A DNA stretch of 64,000 nucleotides from Christensenella sp. UBA7588. Lineage in GTDB: Bacteria > Bacillota > Clostridia > Christensenellales > CAG-917. The DNA is taken from NCBI GenBank assembly GCA_002478945.1, contig DLKM01000028.1, positions 38,017 through 102,016 on the forward strand, in the 5' to 3' direction. A program made the translations under genes and the position numbers. This document shows, in pieces, positions 16,468 through 25,833 of the stretch; within the stretch, counting starts at the first letter, position 1, and every line of letters starts with the position of its first letter. The notes beneath the pieces were generated by a model that was not told the DNA's origin, did no database searches, and saw only the letters and a list, made by a program, of their open reading frames with translations.

Positions 16468-17121
16468 TTATTTCTCGGACGAGACGAGCAAGTCGAGAGG
16501 ATTGACGCAAGCGTTGTCTTTCCATATCTCGAAGTGAACGTGCGCACCGTCCGCGCTTTCGCTGCCTTGCGACGTCGACATCTTGCCGAGGAGTTGTCCT
16601 TGCTTTACGCTTGCTCCCGTTTTCAAGGAGCAGGGCTGCTCGAGAGACAGATATTTGGTGGTGTATCCGTCTTTGTGACTTACCACGACGTAATTGCCGT
16701 CGAGATTGTTGTAGCCTACTTCTTTAATAATACCGTCCGCAGAACAGAATACGTTGAGGTCTTTCGACGTAAAGTCAAGCGCGCAGTGAGTGGAGTATTG
16801 TTTGAGAGTCGGACTCCATACGAGTTGTGCGTCGCTGTAATTCTTGCTGACCGTGCCGTCGTTGCAGGGCATAAAGAATTTGAGAGGTTCGTCTACGGGC
16901 TTCTGGTCGTCGTCCGAAGGTTTGGGGTCGTCGGGATTGACGACGGGCGTGTCTTGCGGCGGCGTTACCGACGCGTCGGTGTCAGGCAAATCGTTGTTGC
17001 GAGTAACCGCCAAAGCGATGACCGTCGCAACGGACGCTATGCACAATACGATAAGGAAATAGAATGCGTTGCGTTTCATAAAACCGCCAAAGCGTTTCAT
17101 TGCAACTGAAAATTTGCTCAT
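16468..17121 (-). CDS. Membrane-anchored M23/LytM-domain protein (SpoIIQ-like)
   Basis: A 217-residue protein: short cytoplasmic start, one membrane segment at residues 18-41, a Pro/Asp-rich linker (45-80) and an M23 domain. Zinc ligands are present: H112 and D116 (HxxxD), H194 and H196 (HVH), so it could be an active endopeptidase. Size and layout match clostridial SpoIIQ, the forespore partner of SpoIIIAH that keeps the HxxxD site, but a vegetative cell-wall hydrolase is also possible. TTGGAGGT lies before the ATG on the minus strand. Confidence 0.75.
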   Translation of the reverse strand: MSKFSVAMKRFGGFMKRNAFYFLIVLCIASVATVIALAVTRNNDLPDTDASVTPPQDTPVVNPDDPKPSDDDQKPVDEPLKFFMPCNDGTVSKNYSDAQLVWSPTLKQYSTHCALDFTSKDLNVFCSADGIIKEVGYNNLDGNYVVVSHKDGYTTKYLSLEQPCSLKTGASVKQGQLLGKMSTSQGSESADGAHVHFEIWKDNACVNPLDLLVSSEK

Positions 17122-17248
17122 ATTTTTTGTACCTCCAAGTTGCTCTGATTATGGACAAGGGCGCAAAAGTTTATACAGATACGTCCGAAAAAACAGAAAA
17201 AAATTATTCGAGCAAGTGAAAAAAGCGATTTTTTTGAGAAAAGCGATA

Positions 17249-17277
17249 TTGACTACAACTGTTTGATATTGTATAAT
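17249..17277 (+). promoter_or_regulatory. Promoter of the lipid/glycerol operon (leaderless)
   Basis: TTGACT 17249-17254, 17-base spacer, TATAAT 17272-17277. The ATG at 17287 is only 9 bases after the -10 box, leaving no room for a ribosome binding site. Confidence 0.75.
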
Positions 17278-17286
17278 TTTTTTATT

Positions 17287-18825
17287 ATGTTAGACATACA
17301 TACGACTTTATATAATTTTATGCGCAATTACCGCTTAAAGAACGACGATTCGGTCGCCGTCGTTCGTGGCGGGCGCAAAATGCGTTTTGCAAAATTTTTC
17401 AAAGAAATAGATAAAGTTGCGGGCGGTTTGTACAAGGCAGGAGTGCGAAAAGGAGACGTGGTTATGCTCACGTTGCCGAATATCGAGCAGAGCGTGATTG
17501 CCACTTACGCCTGTTCTCGTATAGGCGCGACCGCGTCTATGATTCATCCTAAGTTGTCTGCGGACGAATTCGAAGCCGCCGTAAAAAAGCTCTCTCCGAA
17601 AGTTGTGTTCCTCAGCGATATAAATCAAACGAAATTCTTTTTCAGGTGTCACGGCGCAAAGAGAGTGATATGCCATTTCGGTATATACGATTATCTCGGT
17701 TTGCCGCATTCTCGTCATTTCGAGAAGTTTGACGGAGACGGAGAGGAAATCGCTCTGTATATGCAGTCGGGCGGCACTTCGGGAGAGCCGAAAACGGTTG
17801 CCGTTTCTTCGAGATGCGCCAACGCAATGGCAGGCAATCTTTTGCAGTATCTCGACGACAAATTCGGAGAACGCAACGCAATGCTCGTTGCGCTTCCGAT
17901 GTTTCACGGTTTCGGACTGTGCGTAGGCATACACGCGTCGTTATGCACGAATATGCGAGCAGTCCTGCAACCTATTTTCAACGTGGAAAAAACCGTTAAA
18001 ATAATCGATAAAAACAGAATCACGACTATGGTTGCCGTGCCGAGAATGGTGTCCAAATTGCTTGCTTGCAAAGACTTTTGCGGAGATAAAGTTTCCTGCA
18101 TCGAGGACGTATACGTCGGCGGAGATTCCGTAAGCAAGGAACTCGTGGCGGCTTTCGACAAAAGAATGAAAGAAGCAGGCGGAAAGGGCGTGCTTTCGGC
18201 AGGTTACGGACTTACGGAGACCGCAAGCGTATGCGCCGTGTCCAAAGGAGATTACGAAGCGGGTAGCGTCGGCAAACCCATAAACGGCGTCGTCGTTCGC
18301 ATCGTCGACGAGAATCTGAAAGACGTTGACGTCGGACAAACGGGCGAACTGCTAATTGGCGGAGACCAGATTATGAGCGGTTATGCGTTTGATAAAGAAG
18401 CGACGGAAAAAGCGATGATTTGCCTTGACGGGAAAACGTACGTCAGAAGCGGAGACTTTTTCAAGCAGGACGCAGACGGCAAACTCTTTTATATGGGGCG
18501 TAAAAAACGCCTTATCAAAATCTCGGGTATCAACGTGTTCCCGACGGAGATAGAAAGAGTCACAAAGGAACTCGACTTCGTAAAGGAATGCGCTTGCATC
18601 GAATACAAAGTGTACGGAAAACCGTATATAAAACTAATCGTAGAAGGCAGTCTGACTCCTTCGCAAAAGCAGGAAATCATATCGCACATAGACAAGCGTA
18701 TGTCGCATTGGAACGTGCCGCGAGAGGTTGAGTGCAAAGACGCGTTCCCGAGAACGAAAATCGGAAAAATCGATATAGAGGGATTAAAAAATGAATTTGG
18801 CAAAGATACGCAGAGCGGTAAATAA
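17287..18825 (+). CDS. AMP-dependent acyl-CoA synthetase/ligase-like protein
   Basis: A 512-residue adenylate-forming enzyme. Core motifs: QSGGTSGEPK (P-loop-like A3), GYGLTETASVC (A5), RSGDFFKQDADGKLFYMGRKKRLIK (A7-A8) and PRTKIGKID with the catalytic lysine near the end (A10). It activates a carboxylic acid, probably a fatty acid, to the acyl-AMP and then to a thioester. The longer frame from 17263 overlaps the -10 box, so ATG 17287 is the start; there is no Shine-Dalgarno sequence. Its 3' end overlaps the next gene by 35 bases. First gene of the six-gene operon. Confidence 0.85.
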   Translation: MLDIHTTLYNFMRNYRLKNDDSVAVVRGGRKMRFAKFFKEIDKVAGGLYKAGVRKGDVVMLTLPNIEQSVIATYACSRIGATASMIHPKLSADEFEAAVKKLSPKVVFLSDINQTKFFFRCHGAKRVICHFGIYDYLGLPHSRHFEKFDGDGEEIALYMQSGGTSGEPKTVAVSSRCANAMAGNLLQYLDDKFGERNAMLVALPMFHGFGLCVGIHASLCTNMRAVLQPIFNVEKTVKIIDKNRITTMVAVPRMVSKLLACKDFCGDKVSCIEDVYVGGDSVSKELVAAFDKRMKEAGGKGVLSAGYGLTETASVCAVSKGDYEAGSVGKPINGVVVRIVDENLKDVDVGQTGELLIGGDQIMSGYAFDKEATEKAMICLDGKTYVRSGDFFKQDADGKLFYMGRKKRLIKISGINVFPTEIERVTKELDFVKECACIEYKVYGKPYIKLIVEGSLTPSQKQEIISHIDKRMSHWNVPREVECKDAFPRTKIGKIDIEGLKNEFGKDTQSGK

Positions 18826-20515
18826 AATCGCGCCTTCCGTCAAAGTGGAAGAATATCGCGGTTGCGTCAGATTGACGGGCGAACTCGATAACTGGGCGGA
18901 CGTTTACAGATGCGGAAAAGCCGCTGTGAGCAAAAAGTCGCTCGGCGTGCTTAACGACATTCGGTTGAAAGGCTTTCACGAGGAGCCGAAACGTCCGTCG
19001 CTTACGGACAACGCTCTCGACGGCGAAACGCCCGACGTTCTCGTTATCGGCGGCGGCATAGTCGGTTGCGCCGTGGCAAGAGAATTGACGAGATTGAAAG
19101 CGAGCGTGTTGTTGGTGGAAAAATGCAACGACGTAGCGTGCGGCGCGTCGTCGAGAAACGACGGTTGCATTCATCCAGGCATCGATTTGCACAAAGGACA
19201 GCAAAAACTCAAATATGTGCTTGCAGGCAACAAAGCGTATACGAAACTTGCCGAAGAACTCGGAATATCGCTTAAGCGTTGGGCGCAGATGTTCGTCTTT
19301 TCCACGAAGTGGGAAAACGCGATTATTTCTCCGCTTTACAAACTGCGCGCAAAACAACTCGGCGTGGAGGGCGTAAGGCATCTCACGCCCAAACAAATAA
19401 AAGAAATAGAGCCGAATCCGCCTGCGTGGGCAACAGGAGCGATGTATATGGCAACCGCAGGTATGGTTTCGCCGTATAAGACTACTATTGCGCTTATAGA
19501 CAACGCAATCCAAAACGGCGCAAAAGTGTCACTCGATACCTACGTTAAAGGTATGAAAGTCGAAAACGGAAAAATAGTGAGCGTTGAGACAAACAGAGGT
19601 ACTATTTATCCAAAAGTCGTCGTGAATTGCGCGGGAGTATATTCCGACGTGATTGCGGATATGGCAGGGGACAGAACGTTTACCATACATCCTCGCAAAG
19701 GCACGGATATAATTCTCGACAAAAAGAAAGTTGGTTACGCGTTGTCGTCTTACGCTCGCAGTTTCTTTGCCCCGCTTCCCAAAGAGAATCGTCCCGATAC
19801 GAAAGAGCAAGTCGGACACACGAAAGGCGGCGGCGTTATGCGCACCGTGGACGGAAATATCCTCGTAGGCCCCGACGCGCACGAAGTGCCGTCGAGAGAG
19901 GACTATTCGACTTCGATAGAGGATATTGACAATATTATCAAAAAGCAAAAACTTGCCCAGCCGATGCTGAACAAGGGAGATATTATAACCTATTTTTCAG
20001 GCACGAGAGCCGCAACCTACGAAGAAGATTTCGTGGTGCGCAGGGGCATTTTCACAAGCAATATTTACGAAGCGGCGGGCATACAGTCTCCCGGAATCAC
20101 GGCGGCTCCCGCAATCGCTTGCGATATACGAGATTGGGTTAAACGGGACCTCGGTATAGAGGACAATCCCTCTTTTAATCCCGTATACAAACACACTCCC
20201 AGACTTGCAGATTTGTCCGACGAACAAAGACAGAATTATATCAAGTCCGACTCGGCGTACGGAGAGATTATCTGCCGTTGCGAGGAAGTGAGCAAAGGCG
20301 AAATCATCGACGCATTGAACAGCCCTCTCAAGGTTGCGACTATTGACGGCATCAAGCGCAGAGTGCGCCCCGGTATGGGAAGATGTCAGGGCGGATTTTG
20401 TTCTCCGCTCGTTGCCAAAATCATTGCCGAACACGAGGGTATCGAAATCGAGGACGTCCTTAAAGGAGACGAGGGCAGCGTAATCGTTTACGGCAATACG
20501 AAAGGAGGAATGTGA
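18791..20515 (+). CDS. GlpA-like FAD dehydrogenase with N-terminal BON-like domain and BFD [2Fe-2S] domain
   Basis: A 574-residue flavoprotein of the anaerobic glycerol-3-phosphate dehydrogenase (GlpA) type. The FAD-binding GGGIVG is at residues 87-92. The C-terminus has a BFD-like iron-sulfur domain with C495, C497, C532 and C537. Ahead of the FAD domain, residues 5-60 look like a BON domain (YRGCVRLTGELDNWADVYRC, ending in GVLNDIRL), not part of standard GlpA. AGAGGG at about 18777 precedes ATG 18791, which lies inside the previous gene. With the next two genes it forms the GlpA/flavoprotein/DUF1667 set that replaces GlpABC in many Firmicutes. Confidence 0.85.
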   Translation: MNLAKIRRAVNKIAPSVKVEEYRGCVRLTGELDNWADVYRCGKAAVSKKSLGVLNDIRLKGFHEEPKRPSLTDNALDGETPDVLVIGGGIVGCAVARELTRLKASVLLVEKCNDVACGASSRNDGCIHPGIDLHKGQQKLKYVLAGNKAYTKLAEELGISLKRWAQMFVFSTKWENAIISPLYKLRAKQLGVEGVRHLTPKQIKEIEPNPPAWATGAMYMATAGMVSPYKTTIALIDNAIQNGAKVSLDTYVKGMKVENGKIVSVETNRGTIYPKVVVNCAGVYSDVIADMAGDRTFTIHPRKGTDIILDKKKVGYALSSYARSFFAPLPKENRPDTKEQVGHTKGGGVMRTVDGNILVGPDAHEVPSREDYSTSIEDIDNIIKKQKLAQPMLNKGDIITYFSGTRAATYEEDFVVRRGIFTSNIYEAAGIQSPGITAAPAIACDIRDWVKRDLGIEDNPSFNPVYKHTPRLADLSDEQRQNYIKSDSAYGEIICRCEEVSKGEIIDALNSPLKVATIDGIKRRVRPGMGRCQGGFCSPLVAKIIAEHEGIEIEDVLKGDEGSVIVYGNTKGGM

Positions 20516-20516
20516 T

Positions 20517-21764
20517 ATGCGCAATTATGACGTAGTGGTTATCGGCGGCGGTCCTGCAGGTCTTTCCGCGGCGCAAAGCGCTTGCCTCAAAGGCGGCAAA
20601 GTTGCGGTTATAGAAAGAGAAGCAAGACTCGGCGGAATACTCAAACAATGCGTTCACGACGGGTTCGGTCTTATTAGATTCGGCGAAAAACTGTCGGGTC
20701 CCGAATATTGCGAAAGATATATCGATTTTGTAAAAGAACTCGATATAGACACGTTTACCCTCACTTTCGTAACGAGAGTGGAAAAGAAAAACGACGGTTT
20801 CGAGATTACGGCGGTTTCGAGCAACGGAATAGAAAAATTTTTCACAAAATCAATCGTGCTTGCCACGGGATGCAGAGAGCGCACGGCAAAGCAAGTGCTA
20901 ATTCAAGGCACTCGTCCGAGCGGCGTATTTACGGCAGGTACCGCGCAGAACTTCGTCAATCTGCAAGGCAAACTTCCGACGAAGAAATGCGTTATACTCG
21001 GTAGCGGAGATATAGGCCTTATTATGGCGCGCCGACTCACTCTCGAGGGTGCAAAAGTTGAGGGCGTGTACGAGGTCAAGCCCACTCCGAGCGGACTTAC
21101 GAGAAACATTCATCAATGCTTGCACGATTTCGACATACCGCTTTACCTCTCGCACACCGTTACGAGAGTGTTCGGAAAGGACAGACTCGAAGGCGTGGAA
21201 GTCGCAAAAGTCGACGACAAAATGAGACCTATCGAAGGCACTCAAAGACGTATAGACTGCGACGCGCTCATACTTTCCGTCGGGCTTATTCCCGAAAACG
21301 AAATTGCCGAATCGTTGGGCGTGGATATAAATCCGTTTACAAAAGGAGCGGATTGCGACCAGACGTATATGTCGTCGGTGGACGGGGTGTTTTCCGCGGG
21401 AAACGCGCTTAACGTGTTCGATTTGGTAGATTATGTGTCTGAATGTGCAAAAGACGCAGGTGCAAACGCAGTCGGTTTCAAGCCGTCGGGCAAGAGCGTG
21501 CGTATAGAAAAGGGCATAGGACTTTTGAGCTTCGTGCCGCATCGCATAGACCTTGCAAAGCCTTGCGACAAAGTGGTTTTCTTTTTCCGCGCTTCAAATG
21601 ATATGGACAAAGCGACTCTTAAATTCGTCGTGGACGGCAAAGAAGTTTTCAAGAAAAACTTTTCGTTCCTGCGTCCGCCCGAAATGCAAAGAGTCGAGAT
21701 TGATTTCTCGGCTTTCGGAATCGACGAAAATTCTAAAATTCAAGCGATTGTGGAGGAGAGATAA
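20517..21764 (+). CDS. NAD(P)/FAD-dependent oxidoreductase, partner of the GlpA-like protein
   Basis: A 415-residue pyridine-nucleotide-type flavoprotein. FAD motif VVIGGGPAGLSAA starts at residue 7, the second Rossmann motif is ILGSGDIGLIMARR at about residue 161, and LATGCRERTA is conserved in this subgroup. The first gene's stop and this ATG are almost contiguous. The last 90 residues form an extra beta-rich domain. It likely passes electrons between the GlpA-like subunit and NAD or a quinone substitute; this is inferred from operon order. Confidence 0.82.
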   Translation: MRNYDVVVIGGGPAGLSAAQSACLKGGKVAVIEREARLGGILKQCVHDGFGLIRFGEKLSGPEYCERYIDFVKELDIDTFTLTFVTRVEKKNDGFEITAVSSNGIEKFFTKSIVLATGCRERTAKQVLIQGTRPSGVFTAGTAQNFVNLQGKLPTKKCVILGSGDIGLIMARRLTLEGAKVEGVYEVKPTPSGLTRNIHQCLHDFDIPLYLSHTVTRVFGKDRLEGVEVAKVDDKMRPIEGTQRRIDCDALILSVGLIPENEIAESLGVDINPFTKGADCDQTYMSSVDGVFSAGNALNVFDLVDYVSECAKDAGANAVGFKPSGKSVRIEKGIGLLSFVPHRIDLAKPCDKVVFFFRASNDMDKATLKFVVDGKEVFKKNFSFLRPPEMQRVEIDFSAFGIDENSKIQAIVEER

Positions 21765-22099
21765 TGGACCTTGTTTGTATCGTTTGCCCGAGAGGGTGCA
21801 GAATTAACGTTCAAGACGGCGTAGTCAGCGGAAACGCTTGCAAAAGAGGCGAGGCGTTTGCTTTGTCCGAAAGCACTTGCCCTATGAGAAGCGTTTGCTC
21901 GACGGTTGCCACGTCTCTTAAGGATTATCCCGTTCTCCCCGTTAGAACGGACGGAGAAATTCCCAAAGCGAAAATCGCGGATTTGATGAAAGAAATCAAC
22001 GCTATCGTCGTTGATAAAAAAGTCAAACGAGGAGACGTCGTTGCGCAAAACGTTGTCGGAACGGACGTCAACCTTATTGCTACTGCAACCATTTATTAA
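21764..22099 (+). CDS. DUF1667 cysteine protein
   Basis: A 111-residue small protein of the DUF1667 family. Cysteines C5, C8, C12, C26, C39 and C45 suggest iron-sulfur or zinc binding. It begins with an overlapping stop/start (TAATG) after the flavoprotein gene, the usual arrangement for this family, and is thought to be the small electron-transfer subunit of the GlpA-like complex. That role is inferred from conserved gene order. Confidence 0.85.
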   Translation: MDLVCIVCPRGCRINVQDGVVSGNACKRGEAFALSESTCPMRSVCSTVATSLKDYPVLPVRTDGEIPKAKIADLMKEINAIVVDKKVKRGDVVAQNVVGTDVNLIATATIY

Positions 22100-22116
22100 C
22101 ACTTGAGAGGGAAATT

Positions 22117-23700
22117 ATGAGCGAACCGTTGGTATTGACAATCGACTTCGGCACGCAGAGCGTGCGAGCGATGCTTTTCGATAAACACGGAAAAGACTAC
22201 GGCAAAGAGAAAGTGCATTTCAAAGAACCGTATTATTCAAAAGAAATCGGTTGGGCGGAGCAGAAACCCGAGTTTTATTGGGATAAGCTCAAAGAGGCAA
22301 CGAACGGGTTGAAAGCCAAATGCGCCGATTTGTGGGACGATATTCGAGCGGTCAGCGTTACGACCATACGAGATACCGTCGTTTTCGTCGATAAGGACGG
22401 AAAACCGCTTCGAGACATTATCCTGTGGCTCGACCAAAGAGAAGTCAAAGACGCCGACAAGACGAGATTCGGCTCGGGATTCAAATCTCTTTTGAGGCTT
22501 ATCAATATGTACGATATGGCGGCAACGCAATGCAAGTCGTCCTCCTGCAACTGGGTACACGAGTACGAACCCGAAGTATGGGCGAAAATGCACAAGTGCC
22601 TTATGTTTTCGGGATACATCACATACCGATTGACGGGCGTGATGAAAGATTCGGTGGCAAATCAGATAGGACATATCCCGTTCGATTATAAAAACAAAAC
22701 TTGGCAAGGACCTCGCGCCATAACCGCTCCGATATTCGATTTGAAAGCAAAAGATATGTGCGAACTTGTCGAACCGGGTACGGTTATCGGATATATCACG
22801 AAAGAAGCGTGCGCCGACCTCGGCATAAAAGAGGGCTTGCCCGTAATCGCTTCGGGTTCTGATAAGGGATGCGAAACTTTAGGTTCGGGTTGCGTGGACA
22901 GCACGGGCGCGTCGCTTTCGCTCGGGACTACGGCAACGGTACAGATGACCACCGACAAATATGTCGAAACAGAGCCTTTCGTGCCGTCTTATCCCGCGGT
23001 TTTGCCCGGGAAATACAATCCCGAAGTGGAGATTTATCGCGGATATTGGATGCTTTCGTGGTTTAAGAACGAATTTGCGCACAAAGAAGTCAAAGAGGCA
23101 AAAGAACTCGGCGTTGCCGCAGAGGAGTTGCTCAACAGACACCTCAAAGACGTGCCTGCGGGATGCGAAGGCTTGATTTTGCAACCGTACTGGACGCCGG
23201 GTATCAAGCATCCGACGGCAAGAGGCGCAATACTCGGATTTGCCGATTGCCACACGCGCATACATATTTACAGAGCAATCATCGAGGGCATTGCGTACGG
23301 ATTGTACGACGGTCTGCTGTCAATCCAACGCAAGACCAAAATAAAAGTGGAGTTTTTGGCGGTGTCGGGCGGCGGAAGCGAAAGCGACGAAATATGCCAG
23401 ATAACGTCGAATATTATGGGAATCCCCGTTCGCAGAGCGCAAACGTACGAGACGTCGTCGCTCGGCGCGGCAATCACGGCGTTTAAGGGTTTGGGCGTAT
23501 ACAAGACCTTTGAAGAAGCGGCGCAGAATATGGTGCATATCTCCAAAGAGTTTACGCCGAATATGAAAGAACACGCCCTGTACGAGAAACTTTACAACCG
23601 TATCTATCGCAGAATTTATCCCAACAACAAAAAACTCTACGATGATTTGAAGTTCATTTTGCGAAACGAAAAAGCAGAGAACGCAGAAACAGAAAAATAA
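22117..23700 (+). CDS. FGGY-family carbohydrate/glycerol kinase
   Basis: A 527-residue kinase of the ASKHA fold. N-terminal phosphate-binding motif IDFGTQSVRAMLFD, substrate loop ILWLDQRE, second phosphate motif ASLSLGTTATV, and FGGY signature AVSGGGSESDEICQITSNI. The family phosphorylates polyols and sugars; glycerol or dihydroxyacetone would fit the operon, but the sequence differs from classical GlpK and the substrate is uncertain. GAGAGGG precedes ATG 22117. Confidence 0.85.
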   Translation: MSEPLVLTIDFGTQSVRAMLFDKHGKDYGKEKVHFKEPYYSKEIGWAEQKPEFYWDKLKEATNGLKAKCADLWDDIRAVSVTTIRDTVVFVDKDGKPLRDIILWLDQREVKDADKTRFGSGFKSLLRLINMYDMAATQCKSSSCNWVHEYEPEVWAKMHKCLMFSGYITYRLTGVMKDSVANQIGHIPFDYKNKTWQGPRAITAPIFDLKAKDMCELVEPGTVIGYITKEACADLGIKEGLPVIASGSDKGCETLGSGCVDSTGASLSLGTTATVQMTTDKYVETEPFVPSYPAVLPGKYNPEVEIYRGYWMLSWFKNEFAHKEVKEAKELGVAAEELLNRHLKDVPAGCEGLILQPYWTPGIKHPTARGAILGFADCHTRIHIYRAIIEGIAYGLYDGLLSIQRKTKIKVEFLAVSGGGSESDEICQITSNIMGIPVRRAQTYETSSLGAAITAFKGLGVYKTFEEAAQNMVHISKEFTPNMKEHALYEKLYNRIYRRIYPNNKKLYDDLKFILRNEKAENAETEK

Positions 23701-23766
23701 TTAAAATGTATAAATCGTCGGTTTATCTGTCGAAAATGCACGGATAAAACGGCAAATGGAGGAATT

Positions 23767-25479
23767 ATGTCAAAACCCTATAAGGAATTCGAACCCAAGT
23801 GGATTACCGACGCACCGCAAGAGAAATCTTTCCGTTCCATAATGAAATGGGGCGACCCCAACAAGTACAAAGCCCCCAAAGAAGGTCTTTATAAACTTAT
23901 CAAAAGCATCTTCTCGCTTACCGACGACGATTTCAAAGAGATGGTCGACACGGGAGAGCAACTCGTCGACGTACACGTCGAAAGTGCTTTGACGAAAGAG
24001 CAAATCGCAGATATTACCGCTATCGTCGGAGAAGATAACGCAAGCGTTGACGACTTCGAAAGAGTGCGTCTTGCGTACGGCAAAACGATGATAGACATTA
24101 TGCGCCTCAGAAAAGGCATCGTCGAAAACGTTCCCGACATCGTAGTTTTTCCGTCAACGAAAGAGCAGATAGAAGAACTCGTAAAATATGCCGATAAAAA
24201 CGGAATCAAAGTCTACGTTCACGCAGGCGGCTCGAGCGTTACGAGAGGAACGGAACCGATGGTGTCTCCCAACATTATGATTGACATCAGCAAAAACTTC
24301 AACAAGGTCATTGCGTTCAACGAGGTCAATTCCACCATTACGGTTCAACCGGGCATCAGCGGTCCGCAACTCGAGGACATTCTTAATCACGCTCCCGAAA
24401 ACTTCGGTACGACAAAACGTTACACTTGCGGACATTTTCCGCAATCGTTTGAGTATTCCTGCGTCGGCGGCTGGGTGGTAACTCGCGGCTCGGGACAAAA
24501 CTCGACGTACTACGGTTGCGCGGCGGACCTCGTACTTAAACAAGAATACGTTACGCCTATCGGCGTTATAAAGACGGACGGCGCGCCGAGAAAAGCGACG
24601 GGTCCGGACATCGACCAAATTATGATGGGCAGCGAGGGTTGCTTCGGTATCCTTACGGAAGTTACGCTCAAAGTTTTCAATCTCTCCAAAAAGCACAGAA
24701 AATTCTCCTATATGTTCCCGACGTGGGAGGACGGTATGGCGGTTATGAGAGAAGTTATGCAGGGCGAATTCGGTCATCCGTCGGCATTCCGTCTTTCGGA
24801 CGCGGAGGAAACGGATATGATGTCTCATATGTACGGCATTATCGGTTCTCCGCTTGAGCCGTTGCTTGCGGCAAAAGGCTACAAACAACACTCCAGATGC
24901 CTCCTTCTCGGCTTCTGCGACGGAGAGGACGGCTTGCAAAGAAACATTATGAGAAATATCCGCAAGATTGCAAGGAAGTATAACGGACTCTCTCTTACGG
25001 GTTACGTTACTACCGCTTGGGAACACGGCAGATTCTCCGACCCGTATCTCAGAGATACCATTCAGGACTACGGCATTATCATCGACACTCTCGAGTGCGC
25101 GGTCAACTGGGACAATATGTCCAAAGTCCACGACGAGGTAAGAGAGGTGGTCAAGGCTTGGCCGAACGCGATTTGCACCTGCCACATCTCGCACAGCTAT
25201 CCCAACGGCGCAAACTTGTATTTCATCTTCATAATCAAGACGACAGACCTCGACGCTTTCAAGAAATATCACAGCTCGATTCTCGAGGCAATAATGAAGT
25301 CGGGCGCGGCACTTTCGCATCATCACGGCATCGGCAAACTGTTTGCGCCGTTCCTCGAAGGTTCTATCGGAAGCGCGCAACTCGACGTGTTCAAGGCTCT
25401 CAAAAAGTATTTCGACCCCAACAACACGCTCAACCCCGGCGGCACGCTTGCGCTTGACGAGCATCCCTCAAATTTCTAA
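23767..25479 (+). CDS. Alkyldihydroxyacetonephosphate synthase-like flavoenzyme (AGPS family)
   Basis: A 570-residue FAD-linked oxidase of the VAO type, not a plain lactate oxidase. The FAD domain (about 121-320) has PSTKEQIEELVKYA, HAGGSSVTRG, and a GGWVVTRGSGQNSTYYG segment followed by the TGPDIDQIMMGSEG block, which match alkyl-DHAP synthase closely. The AGPS histidine triplet is kept (H518-H520, SHHHGIGK), as is the ending YFDPNNTLNPGG. AGPS swaps the acyl group of acyl-DHAP for a fatty alcohol, the first ether-lipid step. ATGGAGGA precedes ATG 23767. Last gene of the operon. Reaction not proven here. Confidence 0.82.
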   Translation: MSKPYKEFEPKWITDAPQEKSFRSIMKWGDPNKYKAPKEGLYKLIKSIFSLTDDDFKEMVDTGEQLVDVHVESALTKEQIADITAIVGEDNASVDDFERVRLAYGKTMIDIMRLRKGIVENVPDIVVFPSTKEQIEELVKYADKNGIKVYVHAGGSSVTRGTEPMVSPNIMIDISKNFNKVIAFNEVNSTITVQPGISGPQLEDILNHAPENFGTTKRYTCGHFPQSFEYSCVGGWVVTRGSGQNSTYYGCAADLVLKQEYVTPIGVIKTDGAPRKATGPDIDQIMMGSEGCFGILTEVTLKVFNLSKKHRKFSYMFPTWEDGMAVMREVMQGEFGHPSAFRLSDAEETDMMSHMYGIIGSPLEPLLAAKGYKQHSRCLLLGFCDGEDGLQRNIMRNIRKIARKYNGLSLTGYVTTAWEHGRFSDPYLRDTIQDYGIIIDTLECAVNWDNMSKVHDEVREVVKAWPNAICTCHISHSYPNGANLYFIFIIKTTDLDAFKKYHSSILEAIMKSGAALSHHHGIGKLFAPFLEGSIGSAQLDVFKALKKYFDPNNTLNPGGTLALDEHPSNF

Positions 25480-25527
25480 TCGGCAGGGTAGAGAACGAAC
25501 TCCGATAGGTAGATTCTCAAATAAAAG

Positions 25528-25553
25528 AGACGCTGTTTTTCAGCGTCTTTTTT
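25528..25553 (+). terminator. Terminator of the lipid/glycerol operon
   Basis: AGACGCTG (25528-25535), five-T loop, CAGCGTCT (25541-25548), then a T-run. Confidence 0.88.
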
Positions 25554-25758
25554 GTCGTATTCAAACTTTGATTTTAACCGAGATGCAATCTCCGTTTATT
25601 TCTTTCCCGAGCAGAGCGACATCGTTTATCCGTTAATAGAATGACTTATGTGCATTTGCGCATAAGTCATAAAATCGCAATGACGGTTGCAAATAAGCGC
25701 AAGTGAGAATTTGACGATATGCACACTTGCGGATATGCGCAATTATCGCGCAAAAACG
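25554..25758. other. Non-coding gap with two strong hairpins
   Basis: No gene is seen here. ATGACTTATG (25641-25650) pairs perfectly with CATAAGTCAT (25661-25670), extended by three inner pairs to an ATTT loop. CGCAAGTG (25698-25705) pairs with CACTTGCG (25724-25731). The first hairpin's core (TATGTGCATTTGCGCATA) is nearly the same as one after murC at 27653-27678. Small palindromic repeats or an untranslated RNA are possible. Confidence 0.55.
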
Positions 25759-25782
25759 ATAGGGCAGAGAAGTCTGCCCTAT
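25759..25782 (-). terminator. Terminator after spoVG
   Basis: A 10-bp stem ATAGGGCAGA/TCTGCCCTAT with a four-base loop. On the minus strand it is followed by CGTTTTTG, consistent with termination of the spoVG transcript. Confidence 0.7.
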
Positions 25783-25833
25783 AAATACGCGCGCAATGGT
25801 AGAATGCGCAGATTGTCGATAGAAAAGATACGT

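Noticed and set aside
23701..23766. Riboswitch before the AGPS-like gene
   Set aside because: Only a weak imperfect stem in a 66-base gap; too short for known riboswitch classes.
24154..25464. 436-codon antisense frame over the AGPS-like gene
   Set aside because: No promoter, ribosome binding site or recognisable motif; the plus-strand product is a clear family member.
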